Source: DATGUA01 sp035301545
GTDB taxonomy: Bacteria; Bacillota; Clostridia; Tissierellales; Tissierellaceae
Direction of reading: 5' to 3'
Assembly (NCBI GenBank): GCA_035301545.1
Contig: DATGUA010000004.1
Span: forward strand, 1 to 64,000
DNA: 64,000 nt
The first letter of the stretch is position 1. Each line of letters starts with the position of its first letter. Below, piece by piece: positions 25,834 through 34,849 of this stretch. The position numbers were made by a program, and so were the translations under genes. A model generated the notes under the pieces. That model was given only the letters and a program-made list of their open reading frames with translations, made no database searches and was not told where the DNA came from.

Positions 25834-27150
25834 TTAGTTATGAATTTCTTTTAAGATTAATTTTTGTTTATACTTATTTTTTGATCCTATTATATATATG
25901 TAAGGAATTTTTCTTTTTATTTTCTCACCGATTTCCATATTATTAGTATGAATATATGCTAGAGTCTCATTGACTTCCACATAATCATCAATCTTTTTAT
26001 TTAATACGATCCCTGTACTCAAATCTATTTTACTATCTAATGTTTCTCTACCTGCACCTAGTTCGAAAGCACATTTACCTATACTTTCTGCATTAATTGA
26101 TTTAATATAACCTTCAGTATTACTTTTTGCCTCTATAATATAATTTGATGTTGGGAGTAAGTTAGGATTTTTAATTACTTCGGTATCTCCATCTTGTAAT
26201 TCTACCATATCTAATAATTTATTATATGCTTTTCCAGATTTAATATTATCAATTAGCATTTTTCTTCCTATTTTTTCAGTTTGAACTTTCTTCGCTAAAA
26301 TTAAAAGTTTAGAACCTAATGATAAAGATAATTCATAGAGATCTTTAGGACCTTTGCCTTTAAGTGTATCTATAATTTCTTTAACTTCTAAAGCATTACC
26401 TATAGCATTACCAAGAGGTTGATCCATGTTAGTAACCACAGCCATTGTTTTTCTTCCGAAATTATTACCTATAGTAACCATTTTTTGAGCTAATTTTTCT
26501 GCAGATTTAAGATCTTTCATAAAGGCTCCACTACCTACTTTAACATCCAAAATAATTCCATCTGATTGAACAGCTAATTTTTTACTCATTATACTGCTAG
26601 CTATTAATGGAAGACTATCTACTGTAGCGGTAACATCTCTTAAAGCATAGATTTTCTTATCAGCAGGAGTAATATCAGCAGTTTGACTGGATATAGCAAG
26701 ATTGATGGAGTTAGCATTCTTAATAAATTGGTCCATAGATAAGTTTATTTTAAAATTTTTAATAGATTCTAATTTATCTAATGTTCCGCCTGTATGTCCT
26801 AATCCATGACCTGACATTTTGACAAAAGGAACATCGCAAGAAGCTATCATTGGTCCCAATAATAATGTAACACTATCACCTACACCACCTGTTGAATGTT
26901 TATCTACCTTAAGTCCCTTGATACTTGATAGATCGACAGTATCGCCAGACTCCATCATAGATTTTGTTAAATTCAAAGTTTCTGTATCATTCATATTATT
27001 TAAAAATATTGTCATCAAAAATGCTGACATTTGATAATCTGGAATATCACCATTAGTGTATTTTTCTATAGAATAATCTATTTCTTTTTTAGTAAGTGTT
27101 TTGCCGTCTCGCTTTTTGCTAATAATATCATATATATTCAAATTTAACAT
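25834..27150 (-). CDS. pdp: Pyrimidine-nucleoside phosphorylase
   Basis: Splits thymidine, uridine or deoxyuridine with phosphate into base and (deoxy)ribose-1-phosphate. The 438 residues carry the phosphate-binding VDKHSTGGVGDSVTLLLGP, SGHGLGHTGGTLDKLESI and KLAVQSDGIILDVKVGSGAFMKD motifs. Length fits the Pdp/DeoA family. Together with punA, whose stop is 3 bp upstream, it forms a nucleoside salvage pair. Confidence 0.96.
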   Translation of the reverse strand: MLNLNIYDIISKKRDGKTLTKKEIDYSIEKYTNGDIPDYQMSAFLMTIFLNNMNDTETLNLTKSMMESGDTVDLSSIKGLKVDKHSTGGVGDSVTLLLGPMIASCDVPFVKMSGHGLGHTGGTLDKLESIKNFKINLSMDQFIKNANSINLAISSQTADITPADKKIYALRDVTATVDSLPLIASSIMSKKLAVQSDGIILDVKVGSGAFMKDLKSAEKLAQKMVTIGNNFGRKTMAVVTNMDQPLGNAIGNALEVKEIIDTLKGKGPKDLYELSLSLGSKLLILAKKVQTEKIGRKMLIDNIKSGKAYNKLLDMVELQDGDTEVIKNPNLLPTSNYIIEAKSNTEGYIKSINAESIGKCAFELGAGRETLDSKIDLSTGIVLNKKIDDYVEVNETLAYIHTNNMEIGEKIKRKIPYIYIIGSKNKYKQKLILKEIHN

Positions 27151-27153
27151 CCT

Positions 27154-27972
27154 TTACATTAATCTTATAATTTCTATTACTAAACGTTCAAATTTATCTT
27201 TTACCTTAAGAGATGTTTCAACAACTTCTTCATGGTTTAATGGCTTATCAAGAATACCAGCAGCCATATTTGTTATACAAGAAATGCCTAATACATCTAG
27301 AGATTCATGATTTGCAATTATTACTTCAGGAACAGTAGACATACCAACTGCATCAGCACCTAAAGTAGAAGCTAGTTTAATTTCTGATGGTGTTTCATAG
27401 CTTGGACCTGTAAACCACATATATACTCCTTCTTTTAAATTAATATCTAAATTTTTTCCAACATTTTGTGCTAATTCTATTAACTCTTTACTATAAGCTT
27501 CTGTCATATCTAAAAACCTAGGACCTTTGGATTCTAAATTAGGACCAATGAGAGGGTTGGTTCCTGAAAAATTTATATGATCATTTATTATCATCAAATC
27601 TCCAGGTACAAAGGATTCGTTAACACCTCCAGCAGCATTTGTAACTATTAATTTTTGAATTCCTAAAGAAATTAATGTCCGTATTGGAAAGGTTACTTTG
27701 GATAGTGGATATCCTTCATAAAAATGAAATCTCCCTTGCATTGTGACCACAGTCTTATCACCTAATTTTCCGATTACTAAATGACCGGCATGTCCTTCAA
27801 CGGTTGATAATGGGAAGTTTGGTATATCTTCATAAGGAATGGTAATAGGATCTTGAATTAATTTTACTAATCCTCCTAATCCTGATCCTAAGATTACACC
27901 TATTGTTGGTGATTTAGAAATTTTATTGTTTATATAAGCTACACTTTCATTGATTTTTTTAATATAATTCAT
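27154..27972 (-). CDS. punA: Purine-nucleoside phosphorylase I
   Basis: Trimeric PNP of 272 residues, cleaving inosine and guanosine. It shows the phosphate loop GVILGSGLGGL, the His block VEGHAGHLVIG, the phosphate Arg in MQGRFHFYEGY, VTNAAGG, and the purine-site VGMSTVPEVIIANH. It is coupled to pdp downstream. Start ATG 27972 with aaaggaaat. Confidence 0.96.
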   Translation of the reverse strand: MNYIKKINESVAYINNKISKSPTIGVILGSGLGGLVKLIQDPITIPYEDIPNFPLSTVEGHAGHLVIGKLGDKTVVTMQGRFHFYEGYPLSKVTFPIRTLISLGIQKLIVTNAAGGVNESFVPGDLMIINDHINFSGTNPLIGPNLESKGPRFLDMTEAYSKELIELAQNVGKNLDINLKEGVYMWFTGPSYETPSEIKLASTLGADAVGMSTVPEVIIANHESLDVLGISCITNMAAGILDKPLNHEEVVETSLKVKDKFERLVIEIIRLM

Positions 27973-28037
27973 ATTAATTTCCTTTCTTGATATTCTAAAT
28001 AAGTTTATTAAATTTTAAGTATTTATTCTATTATTAT

Positions 28038-28670
28038 TTATATAAATTGATTTATTATTAATCTCATTATAATGGGTGATAAGATACCTTCAATTAATCC
28101 TCCAACTAGTGTGATAGTTGTAAATGTAGATATTAGAACAATATATTCTTGAATATTAAAATTTGGATTTCGGGTACTTTTATTTCTAAAAAGGTTTGTT
28201 AAGCTAGATGACATAGTCATAGCTATAGCTCCTGCTCCAATAAGACCAATAATTATAAATAAGTTTTGAGGATATATACCTAATAAGGATGCTAAAAATC
28301 CTCTAATTCCAAATTTATAAACTAAAATTGATACACTGAATCCTATAAATATAGATTTAATAAAGACTATCATTGGAATAAATATGATTCCTACATTTAT
28401 TAATCCTAATACTCCTATAAGAATCACAATTAATACATTATTGAAAAATGAAGTTTTTAATATTGATAGTCCATCATATTCTCCTAAATAAACATTTTTA
28501 AAATATGGATGAGATAATTTCAAAACTGTTTTTTGAACAGTGGAACTAAATTTTTTAACAACTAAAGGTCCTAGAATGGTTCCCAAAATAAATATTATAG
28601 ATAAAATAAAATAAAATAAGAAGTTGTACTTAATATGTTTTTTTATTGATTTAAGTAATTGTCTAAACAT
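28038..28670 (-). CDS. spoIIM: Stage II sporulation protein M
   Basis: Membrane protein of the SpoIID-SpoIIM-SpoIIP engulfment machine, 210 residues with about five hydrophobic helices. The N-terminal cytosolic end (KSIKKHIKYN) is basic, and the GPLVVKKFS and GIRGFLASLLGIYPQNLFIIIG stretches fit the family. I chose ATG 28670, 11 bp after aaaggagg; the ORF is open further upstream but that would bury the site. A sigma-E promoter is readable upstream, matching mother-cell expression. Confidence 0.92.
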   Translation of the reverse strand: MFRQLLKSIKKHIKYNFLFYFILSIIFILGTILGPLVVKKFSSTVQKTVLKLSHPYFKNVYLGEYDGLSILKTSFFNNVLIVILIGVLGLINVGIIFIPMIVFIKSIFIGFSVSILVYKFGIRGFLASLLGIYPQNLFIIIGLIGAGAIAMTMSSSLTNLFRNKSTRNPNFNIQEYIVLISTFTTITLVGGLIEGILSPIIMRLIINQFI

Positions 28671-28708
28671 TAATATAAAATCCTCCTTTGTATACAAACC
28701 TTTTAGAA

Positions 28709-28737
28709 ATTGTATGCTAAATAGGAGGACTTTATAA
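28709..28737 (-). promoter_or_regulatory. Candidate sigma-E promoter of spoIIM
   Basis: On the - strand CATACAAT (28709-28716) is a perfect sigma-E -10. A weaker -35, TTATAAA (28731-28737), lies 14 bp upstream. spoIIM is a known sigma-E gene in Bacillus. Confidence 0.55.
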
Positions 28738-28741
28738 CCTC

Positions 28742-29281
28742 TTAAACTTTGTTTAAATAATCTTTTACATAGTATATTCCTATAATAGTCTTACTATCTA
28801 TGATTTCTCCTTTATTTATCATGTTAATAAGCTCATTAATATTGAATTCTACGGTCTCAATAAATTCATCTGGTTCAGGATCAAGATCTGTTATATAGAT
28901 ATCTTCAGCTAAAAATAAATGGATTTTTTCATTACAATACCCTGGCGAAGTATAAAATTCAGATATATAGTTTAATTTATTAGCTTCATATGAAGTTTCT
29001 TCTCTTAATTCTCTAATAGCGGTTTCTCTTGGTTCCTCATTTACCTCTAGTTTTCCAGCAGGTATTTCATATAAAAAGTCCTCTGCAGCTTTTCTATACT
29101 GTTTAACTAGTATTAGACAATTGTCATCGGTAATAGCAATTATGCCAACACTTCCTGGATGTTCAATGATTTCCCTTTTAGAGTATTTTTTATCAGGTAA
29201 TTCAATTGTATCAATTCTTAAATTTAAAATTTTTCCTTCATAAATCTTATCAGACTTCATAGTTTTTTCTTCATAAATCAT
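28742..29281 (-). CDS. nudF: ADP-ribose pyrophosphatase (Nudix)
   Basis: A 179-residue Nudix hydrolase. The Nudix box is GKLEVNEEPRETAIRELREE followed by TSYE, with Ser where the box usually has Gly. Upstream GSVGIIAI and downstream FYTSPGYCNEKIHLFLA, with the ADP-ribose-type Pro about 16 residues after the box, indicate the NudF subfamily. It probably clears ADP-ribose. It sits between spo0A and spoIIM, as often in clostridia. Start ATG 29281 with ggaggt. Confidence 0.93.
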   Translation of the reverse strand: MIYEEKTMKSDKIYEGKILNLRIDTIELPDKKYSKREIIEHPGSVGIIAITDDNCLILVKQYRKAAEDFLYEIPAGKLEVNEEPRETAIRELREETSYEANKLNYISEFYTSPGYCNEKIHLFLAEDIYITDLDPEPDEFIETVEFNINELINMINKGEIIDSKTIIGIYYVKDYLNKV

Positions 29282-29315
29282 ATATTGTTACCTCCAAAAT
29301 TTAATATTCCATTTT

Positions 29316-29343
29316 ATAATAAAATAATGTATTATTTTATTAT
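29316..29343 (-). terminator. Terminator after spo0A
   Basis: Arms 29316-29328 and 29331-29343 are perfect 13-bp A/T inverted copies with a 2-bp centre, 12 bp after the spo0A stop. Confidence 0.5.
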
Positions 29344-29354
29344 ATTATATCACA

Positions 29355-30170
29355 TTATATTAATTGTTGGAATGATTCTTGTTCCAGTCTAATTTTATCT
29401 GCTATAAGTGCTATAAATTCACTATTAGTAGGTTTACCTTTATTATTATTTATAGTATATCCAAAAATTTCTTCAATAGTATCAATTTTACCTCTATTCC
29501 ATGCAACCTCTATAGCATGCCTAATTGCTCTTTCTACTCTGCTAGGTGTAGTATCAAATTTATCTGCAACAGCTGGATATAACTCTTTAGTTATTGCCCC
29601 CAAGTAATCCATATCGCCTATCACTATAGTTATAGCTTCCCTTAAGTATAAATATCCCTTAATATGTGCAGGTATTCCAATTTCTTGAATTATTTTAGTT
29701 ATTCTTGTTTCTAAATCTTTATCTTTATCTATTGTTACAGATTTTTCGTTTTTAGAAATGAATTGAGTAGGATCTATATCATTATAAGAACGATCTAACT
29801 CAGCTATTTGTAATAATCTACTGATAAAGACATTAAAATCAAATGGCTTAACCATATAGTAGTCGGCTCCTAATCTTATAGCTTGTTGAGTAATCTTATC
29901 TTGTCCTACAGCAGATAATATCATTACTTTTGGGAAATAATTATCTTCAGATTTATTTAATTTTTCTAAGACACCTAATCCATCTAAATGTGGCATTATG
30001 ATATCTAATATTAAAATATCCGGTCTTTTATCATTGATTATTTTTAAAGCCTCTTCACCATCTTTTGCTATCCCTACAATATTAAACTCTTCTCTAGAAG
30101 ATATAAATTTGGCAATTATTTGACTAAATTCCCTATTATCTTCTGCTATTACTACTTTCAACTTATTCAA
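29355..30170 (-). CDS. spo0A: Sporulation master regulator Spo0A
   Basis: Response regulator that commits the cell to sporulation. The 271 residues have a receiver domain (1-125) with the acidic pocket E10/D11, phospho-acceptor Asp56 in LILDIIMP and the conserved Lys in MVKPFDF. The C-terminal DNA-binding domain (about 150-271) contains the recognition helix TTPSRVERAIRHAIEVAWNRG. Start TTG 30170 behind agggggaga. A 0A box upstream suggests autoregulation. It follows spoIVB but that gene has its own terminator. Confidence 0.98.
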   Translation of the reverse strand: MNKLKVVIAEDNREFSQIIAKFISSREEFNIVGIAKDGEEALKIINDKRPDILILDIIMPHLDGLGVLEKLNKSEDNYFPKVMILSAVGQDKITQQAIRLGADYYMVKPFDFNVFISRLLQIAELDRSYNDIDPTQFISKNEKSVTIDKDKDLETRITKIIQEIGIPAHIKGYLYLREAITIVIGDMDYLGAITKELYPAVADKFDTTPSRVERAIRHAIEVAWNRGKIDTIEEIFGYTINNNKGKPTNSEFIALIADKIRLEQESFQQLI

Positions 30171-30211
30171 CTAAATCTCCCCCTATATAATAATAACCCC
30201 TTAATAAAGTA

Positions 30212-30222
30212 TTTCGACATAA
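30212..30222 (-). promoter_or_regulatory. 0A box upstream of spo0A
   Basis: On the - strand TATGTCGAAAT contains the exact Spo0A-binding core TGTCGAA, about 45 bp before the spo0A start and just below a TTGAAT (30224-30229) that could be a -35. This fits autoregulation by phosphorylated Spo0A. Confidence 0.7.
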
Positions 30223-30257
30223 GATTCAAAAAACCTTCTTTTTAAACTTTAATTATG

Positions 30258-30290
30258 AAAAAAGGAGAATAAATTAAAATTTATTCTCCT
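30258..30290 (-). terminator. Terminator after spoIVB
   Basis: On the - strand ggagaataaat and atttattctcc form a stem that runs into six T residues (30257-30262) and overlaps the spoIVB stop. Confidence 0.85.
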
Positions 30291-31521
30291 GATTTAACAT
30301 CCATTCAATATACAATCCATATCCTTTAGTTGGATCATTTACAAAGACATGAGTTACTGCACCTACTAATTTACCTTTTTGAATTATTGGACTACCGCTC
30401 ATACCTTGAACAATTCCACCAGTTTTATCTAATAGCTCATCATCTGTAATCTTAATAATCATACTTTTTTGATTTTCTGTGTTTTGAGATTCAGTCTTTA
30501 AAATTTCGACCTCAAACTTCTCTATTTTATTATCGTCTAAAGTAGTTAATATATGAGCTTTTCCTTCTTCTACTTCACTTTTAAAAGCAATTGAGATTGG
30601 TTTTAAATCATTTGTTTTTAAAAAGTCTTTTTTTAAATTTCCATATATTCCGAATTCATTGTTAAGACTAATATTACCTAGTGTTTCATCTGTTTTATAA
30701 AATGCTCCTTTTATTTCCCCAGGAACTCCTTTTTTGCCTTGTTCTATACTCGATACTTTAGAATTCATTATTAAGCCATTATCTACATTAAGGAGTTTTC
30801 CAGTGTCTATATCAGTGATTCCGTGTCCTAGTGCAGCAAAGGCATTGCTTTTAGGATTAAAATAAGTTAAAGTTCCTATTCCTGTAGTTTTATCTCGGAC
30901 CCATATTCCTAATCTATAAGAATTATCCTGAATACATTGGATTGGAATAGACTGGGTAGTAAATTCACCTTTATTTCTCATTATAGTAATATTTATTTCT
31001 TCCTCTTTAACCTCATTTAATATTTTAACTACCTGCTCTGCATTTTTAATTTCTTTGTCATTGATAGCAATAATACTATCCCCAACTTTTAGCCCTGCAT
31101 CTTTAGCTGGACTACTCCTCTCCCCATCAACATCTACTACATCAGTTATAGCTACTATCAATACACCTTTAGTATTTAGTCTAACTCCAATAGAGTTACC
31201 TCCAGGTATTAATGTTGGTCTATTAACTACATTGACGTTATAATTTTTTACCGAGAATAAGCCTAGAAGTTTAAGTTGTAATTGGGCATTTCCAATATTG
31301 TTTCCATTTAGATTATAAGATTTTTTCAAGTTACTTTCATTTTCGTTGTAAATTGTCTCGACCATATCATTTTCATTATTATATTCTAAGGAAAAAGGAA
31401 ATAAGACATCTAAATTTTTATTTTGGCCTTTAATTATTTTAAGTTCTGAAGACTGAGTTAGAACATGATTTAATTGTAAATTAAAAATTAATAATAGTAT
31501 TATAATTATAGAGAATAACAC
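30274..31521 (-). CDS. spoIVB: SpoIVB peptidase
   Basis: Forespore-secreted serine protease that triggers processing of pro-sigma-K. The 415 residues begin with a membrane anchor (about 2-20), have a PDZ domain near 110-195 (GVLIVAITDV, SSPAKDAGLKVGDSIIAINDKEI) and an S55 peptidase domain with the nucleophile in GMSGSPIIQ and the His of ALGHGITD. The only canonical in-frame start is GTG 31521, which has no good ribosome binding site. A strong site (aaggag) lies 30 bp further up with only TTA or ATC in frame there, so the true N-terminus may include a basic stretch (IKPKSNLKKS). Neighbours recN and spo0A are as in Bacillus. Confidence 0.92.
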   Translation of the reverse strand: MLFSIIIILLLIFNLQLNHVLTQSSELKIIKGQNKNLDVLFPFSLEYNNENDMVETIYNENESNLKKSYNLNGNNIGNAQLQLKLLGLFSVKNYNVNVVNRPTLIPGGNSIGVRLNTKGVLIVAITDVVDVDGERSSPAKDAGLKVGDSIIAINDKEIKNAEQVVKILNEVKEEEINITIMRNKGEFTTQSIPIQCIQDNSYRLGIWVRDKTTGIGTLTYFNPKSNAFAALGHGITDIDTGKLLNVDNGLIMNSKVSSIEQGKKGVPGEIKGAFYKTDETLGNISLNNEFGIYGNLKKDFLKTNDLKPISIAFKSEVEEGKAHILTTLDDNKIEKFEVEILKTESQNTENQKSMIIKITDDELLDKTGGIVQGMSGSPIIQKGKLVGAVTHVFVNDPTKGYGLYIEWMLNQENKF

Positions 31522-31667
31522 AGATTTCTTTAGATTAGATTTAGGTTTGATTAATTATCACTCTCCTTTTTATTAAGAATTCACCTCCACAAATAAAATT
31601 TAGTACACTTATAATTTAGCCTTTTTTTAAATATTTATGCTTCACAAATTTTTATAAATTTTCTAAT

Positions 31668-31714
31668 AAAAAACAAACTACCAAAAGTTATTAGCTTTTG
31701 GTAGTTTGTTTTTT
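31668..31714 (-). terminator. Terminator after recN
   Basis: Arms 31668-31687 and 31695-31714 are perfect 20-bp inverted copies with a 7-nt loop, ending in A and T runs; they overlap the last codons of recN. Confidence 0.9.
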
Positions 31715-33406
31715 ATCTTTTACTTTTTTAGACATTTCAATCATTTCTTGAGCGTGATGTAAGGTTGTGGAAGTAATATCGACTCCACCGAGTAATCGTG
31801 CCATTTCATGGACTCGCTCTTGTTCATTTAATTTTTTTATACTAGTAAATGTTTCATCATTTATAGTTTTTTTAAAAATAAGATAATGACTATCAGCTAG
31901 TGCAGCTATTTGTGGTAGATGTGTAATTGATATAATTTGGTGATTATTAGAAATATGCTCAATTTTTTCACCTACAACTTGAGCAGTTCTACCACTTATT
32001 CCAGTATCAATTTCATCGAATATCATAGTTGGAATTCTATCATAATTAGCTAAAACACTTTTAAAAGCTAACATTATTCTTGACATTTCTCCTCCTGAAA
32101 CTATTTCAGAAAGTGGCTTTAATTTACCAGCAGAATTAGTAGATATAAGAAATTCTATATAATCAATCCCATCTGAACCTAAAGTACTTGTTTTACTGAA
32201 GACAATTTTAAAATCAATATCCTCCATATTCAAATCTCTAATTTCTTTTATAATTTGTTTTTCCACCATATTAGCTATATTCTTTCTTTTTTTGCTTAAT
32301 TTATTAGATAGTTGGTATAATTCATGTTCTTGTTTTGATATGTTACTTTTTATCTCTTTAATCTTGTTATCGTAATCCTTTAATCTATCTAGCTCAGAAT
32401 TAATTTCATCTTTATACTCTAAAATTGCTTCGATAGAATGACCATACTTTCTTTTTAAATTATTAATTTCATCTAGACGTTCAGATAATAAATTTAATTT
32501 AGTATTATCTATATATATTGTATCAATATAATTAATAATATCATTATATAAATCTTCTAATTCATAATATGTTTCATTTAGTCTATTTAGATACTTATCT
32601 AAATTATTATCAAATTTAGTTAAATTGTTTAAAATACTAATATTTTTATTGATGAGATCTAAGATAGAAGGATTTTCATAATGAGAACTCCTAAAAGATT
32701 CTATAATTCTATCTAGTCCGAAGCTTATTTCTTTAATGTTTGATATCTTTTTATATTCATTTTCAATACTTGACTCATTAGTTTTTTCTAACTGAGCTTT
32801 GGTTATTTCCTCAACTTGGAACTCTAGTAAAGCAATCTCACGCTCTCTTTCTCTTGGATTTTTACTCATCTCTTCCAATTTTCTTTTCTCTACTATATAA
32901 TTTTTATATAAAGATTTAATTTGATTTTTAAGAATTAAAAAATTATTATCACCAAAAGAATCTACTAATAATTTATGATTTTTTACGTTTAGCAAAGATT
33001 GATGCTCATGTTGGGCGAATATATCTACTAAATTAGAGGAGATTTTATTTAGCACAGACAAAGTTACAATTTTATCGTTAATTCTAGAAATACTAGGTTT
33101 ATTTAAGGAAATCTCTCTTGTGATTATAAGTAATTTATCTTCATCAATATCTATACCATATTCATTTAATAAAGGTTCTATATCTGGTAAGTCATCAACC
33201 AGAAAAAGAGCTTGTAAAATAGCAGTATTTTCGTTTACTCTTATTAAATTTTTATGACCTCTGTTACCTAGAATAATACCTAAAGCCTCTATAATAATTG
33301 ATTTACCTGCTCCAGTCTCTCCAGTTAATAAGTTTAAACCTTTAGTAAAAGAAACTGTTAGATCGTCTATAATTGCAAAATTCTTTATATTTAATTCTAA
33401 TAACAT
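31691..33406 (-). CDS. recN: DNA repair protein RecN
   Basis: SMC-like ATPase acting early in double-strand break repair, 571 residues. Walker A is TGETGAGKSIIIEALG, the long middle is coiled coil, the signature is LKPLSEIVSGGEMSR and Walker B is MIFDEIDTGISG, followed by the H-loop ITHLPQIAALAD. I take ATG 33406, 6 bp after ggaggtt; a TTG four codons earlier overlaps the site. The argR gene often found before recN is missing. Confidence 0.96.
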   Translation of the reverse strand: MLLELNIKNFAIIDDLTVSFTKGLNLLTGETGAGKSIIIEALGIILGNRGHKNLIRVNENTAILQALFLVDDLPDIEPLLNEYGIDIDEDKLLIITREISLNKPSISRINDKIVTLSVLNKISSNLVDIFAQHEHQSLLNVKNHKLLVDSFGDNNFLILKNQIKSLYKNYIVEKRKLEEMSKNPREREREIALLEFQVEEITKAQLEKTNESSIENEYKKISNIKEISFGLDRIIESFRSSHYENPSILDLINKNISILNNLTKFDNNLDKYLNRLNETYYELEDLYNDIINYIDTIYIDNTKLNLLSERLDEINNLKRKYGHSIEAILEYKDEINSELDRLKDYDNKIKEIKSNISKQEHELYQLSNKLSKKRKNIANMVEKQIIKEIRDLNMEDIDFKIVFSKTSTLGSDGIDYIEFLISTNSAGKLKPLSEIVSGGEMSRIMLAFKSVLANYDRIPTMIFDEIDTGISGRTAQVVGEKIEHISNNHQIISITHLPQIAALADSHYLIFKKTINDETFTSIKKLNEQERVHEMARLLGGVDITSTTLHHAQEMIEMSKKVKDKKQTTKS

Positions 33407-33427
33407 ATAAACCTCCAAGATAATATA

Positions 33428-34228
33428 TTATTTAAAAGTAGAATGTGCTTTATTTACTATATCTGTAATTATATCATCTGAGAATCTATCTCTAATGTTA
33501 TTTTTAAGATGAATTAGAAATTCAATGTTCCCTTTAGCTCCTGTTATTGGAGAAAATGACAAATTTAATACTCCTAAGTTTAAAGAATTAATATAGTTTA
33601 TTATATTTCTCAGTACCTCTAGATGAACATCTTTATTTCTAATAATTCCATTTTTACCTACTTTATCTGGACTAGTTTCAAATTGTGGTTTTATAAGTGC
33701 AACAATTTCTCCATTTTCCTTAAGAAGATGTTGAGCCACTGGTAAAACTAATCTTAATGATATAAAAGATACATCTATAGATATAAAGTCTATTTCATTG
33801 TTTATTTTTTCTTTAGTAACATGTCTTATATTTGTTCTTTCCATGACAATAACCCTATCATCGTTTCTTAAATTCCAATCTAATTGACCATATCCTACAT
33901 CTATAGCATAAACTTTTTCTACTCCATTTTTTAACATACAGTCTGTAAATCCACCGGTAGAAGCACCAATATCCATTGCTATATTTCCAGATAAATTAAG
34001 ATTAAATTTTTCAATTGCTTTTTCTAGTTTATATCCACCTCTACTTACATATTTTAAAGGGTTTGTCTTTATATATATATCCACATCTTCACTATATTTT
34101 TCACCTGGCTTATCAATTCTCATATCTCCAATAAAAACTGTTCCCTCCATAATAATTCTTTTAGCTTTCTCTCTTGAACTTGTTAATCCTTTTTCATAAA
34201 GTAAAATATCCGCTCGTTTTTTAGCCAT
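33428..34228 (-). CDS. tlyA: TlyA-family 16S/23S rRNA 2'-O-methyltransferase
   Basis: A 266-residue protein with an N-terminal S4 RNA-binding domain (ADILLYEKGLTSSREKAKRIIMEG) and an FtsJ-like SAM domain with motif I DIGASTGGFTDCML. TlyA enzymes methylate ribose of cytidines in 16S and/or 23S rRNA. It lies 10 bp after oapA, in the same run as ispA and recN. The dxs gene that often precedes tlyA in this neighbourhood is absent. Confidence 0.93.
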   Translation of the reverse strand: MAKKRADILLYEKGLTSSREKAKRIIMEGTVFIGDMRIDKPGEKYSEDVDIYIKTNPLKYVSRGGYKLEKAIEKFNLNLSGNIAMDIGASTGGFTDCMLKNGVEKVYAIDVGYGQLDWNLRNDDRVIVMERTNIRHVTKEKINNEIDFISIDVSFISLRLVLPVAQHLLKENGEIVALIKPQFETSPDKVGKNGIIRNKDVHLEVLRNIINYINSLNLGVLNLSFSPITGAKGNIEFLIHLKNNIRDRFSDDIITDIVNKAHSTFK

Positions 34229-34238
34229 AGACTCTCCT

Positions 34239-34832
34239 TTATTTTTTATTTTTTTTATTTTTAACTAAGTTAATTTTAAACGTATTTTCAATCAAATTAA
34301 TAAATTGAGATAACTTAATAATTATGGTTTCATAATGTATTAATGCAATAGATTTTCCTAATGCTTTCCCTCCTACAGTTAGAGCAGCTGTGGAAGCAGT
34401 GATTAAAATACTCAAAAGAGTAGAATTTTTAAAATTATAAATCCTAATTAATTTATAGATTAAATTAGCTCCTATTGCTCCAGATATAATTCCACTAATA
34501 TCACCAACCACATCATTACAAAAATTAGACACAGGCCCTGCATTACGTATTAAATATATAGCTATTCTAGCTTCTTTAATACGTTTTGATGCCATAGAAT
34601 GGAAAGGCTTTTCTTCTGCTCTCGTTATTGCGATACCTATAATATCAAATATAATTCCAATAATAATAATAATGTTTAAAGTAAAAAAGGCAAATAACAG
34701 ATTTAAGTTTTTAACTAAGTTTTCTGATAGAATGCTAAAAATAATAGCTAAAATGAAGGTCCATATAGTGATAGTTAATACCCATTTTATATTATATTTA
34801 TTAAAGAATTTAGAACCATCTTTTCTTTCCAT
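34239..34832 (-). CDS. oapA: OLE-associated membrane protein OapA
   Basis: Integral membrane protein of 197 residues that binds OLE RNA and brings it to the membrane. Four hydrophobic helices lie at about 17-36, 46-70, 112-130 and 138-158. A DxxxD motif (DVVGD, residues 107-111), known to be important in OapA, precedes helix 3. Its place directly downstream of the OLE RNA and upstream of tlyA is the diagnostic context. I chose ATG 34832 behind ggaggt. The OLE terminator lies just before its site, so it is reached by read-through or by an unseen promoter. Confidence 0.9.
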   Translation of the reverse strand: MERKDGSKFFNKYNIKWVLTITIWTFILAIIFSILSENLVKNLNLLFAFFTLNIIIIIGIIFDIIGIAITRAEEKPFHSMASKRIKEARIAIYLIRNAGPVSNFCNDVVGDISGIISGAIGANLIYKLIRIYNFKNSTLLSILITASTAALTVGGKALGKSIALIHYETIIIKLSQFINLIENTFKINLVKNKKNKK

Positions 34833-34849
34833 ATAAAATACCTCCAATT

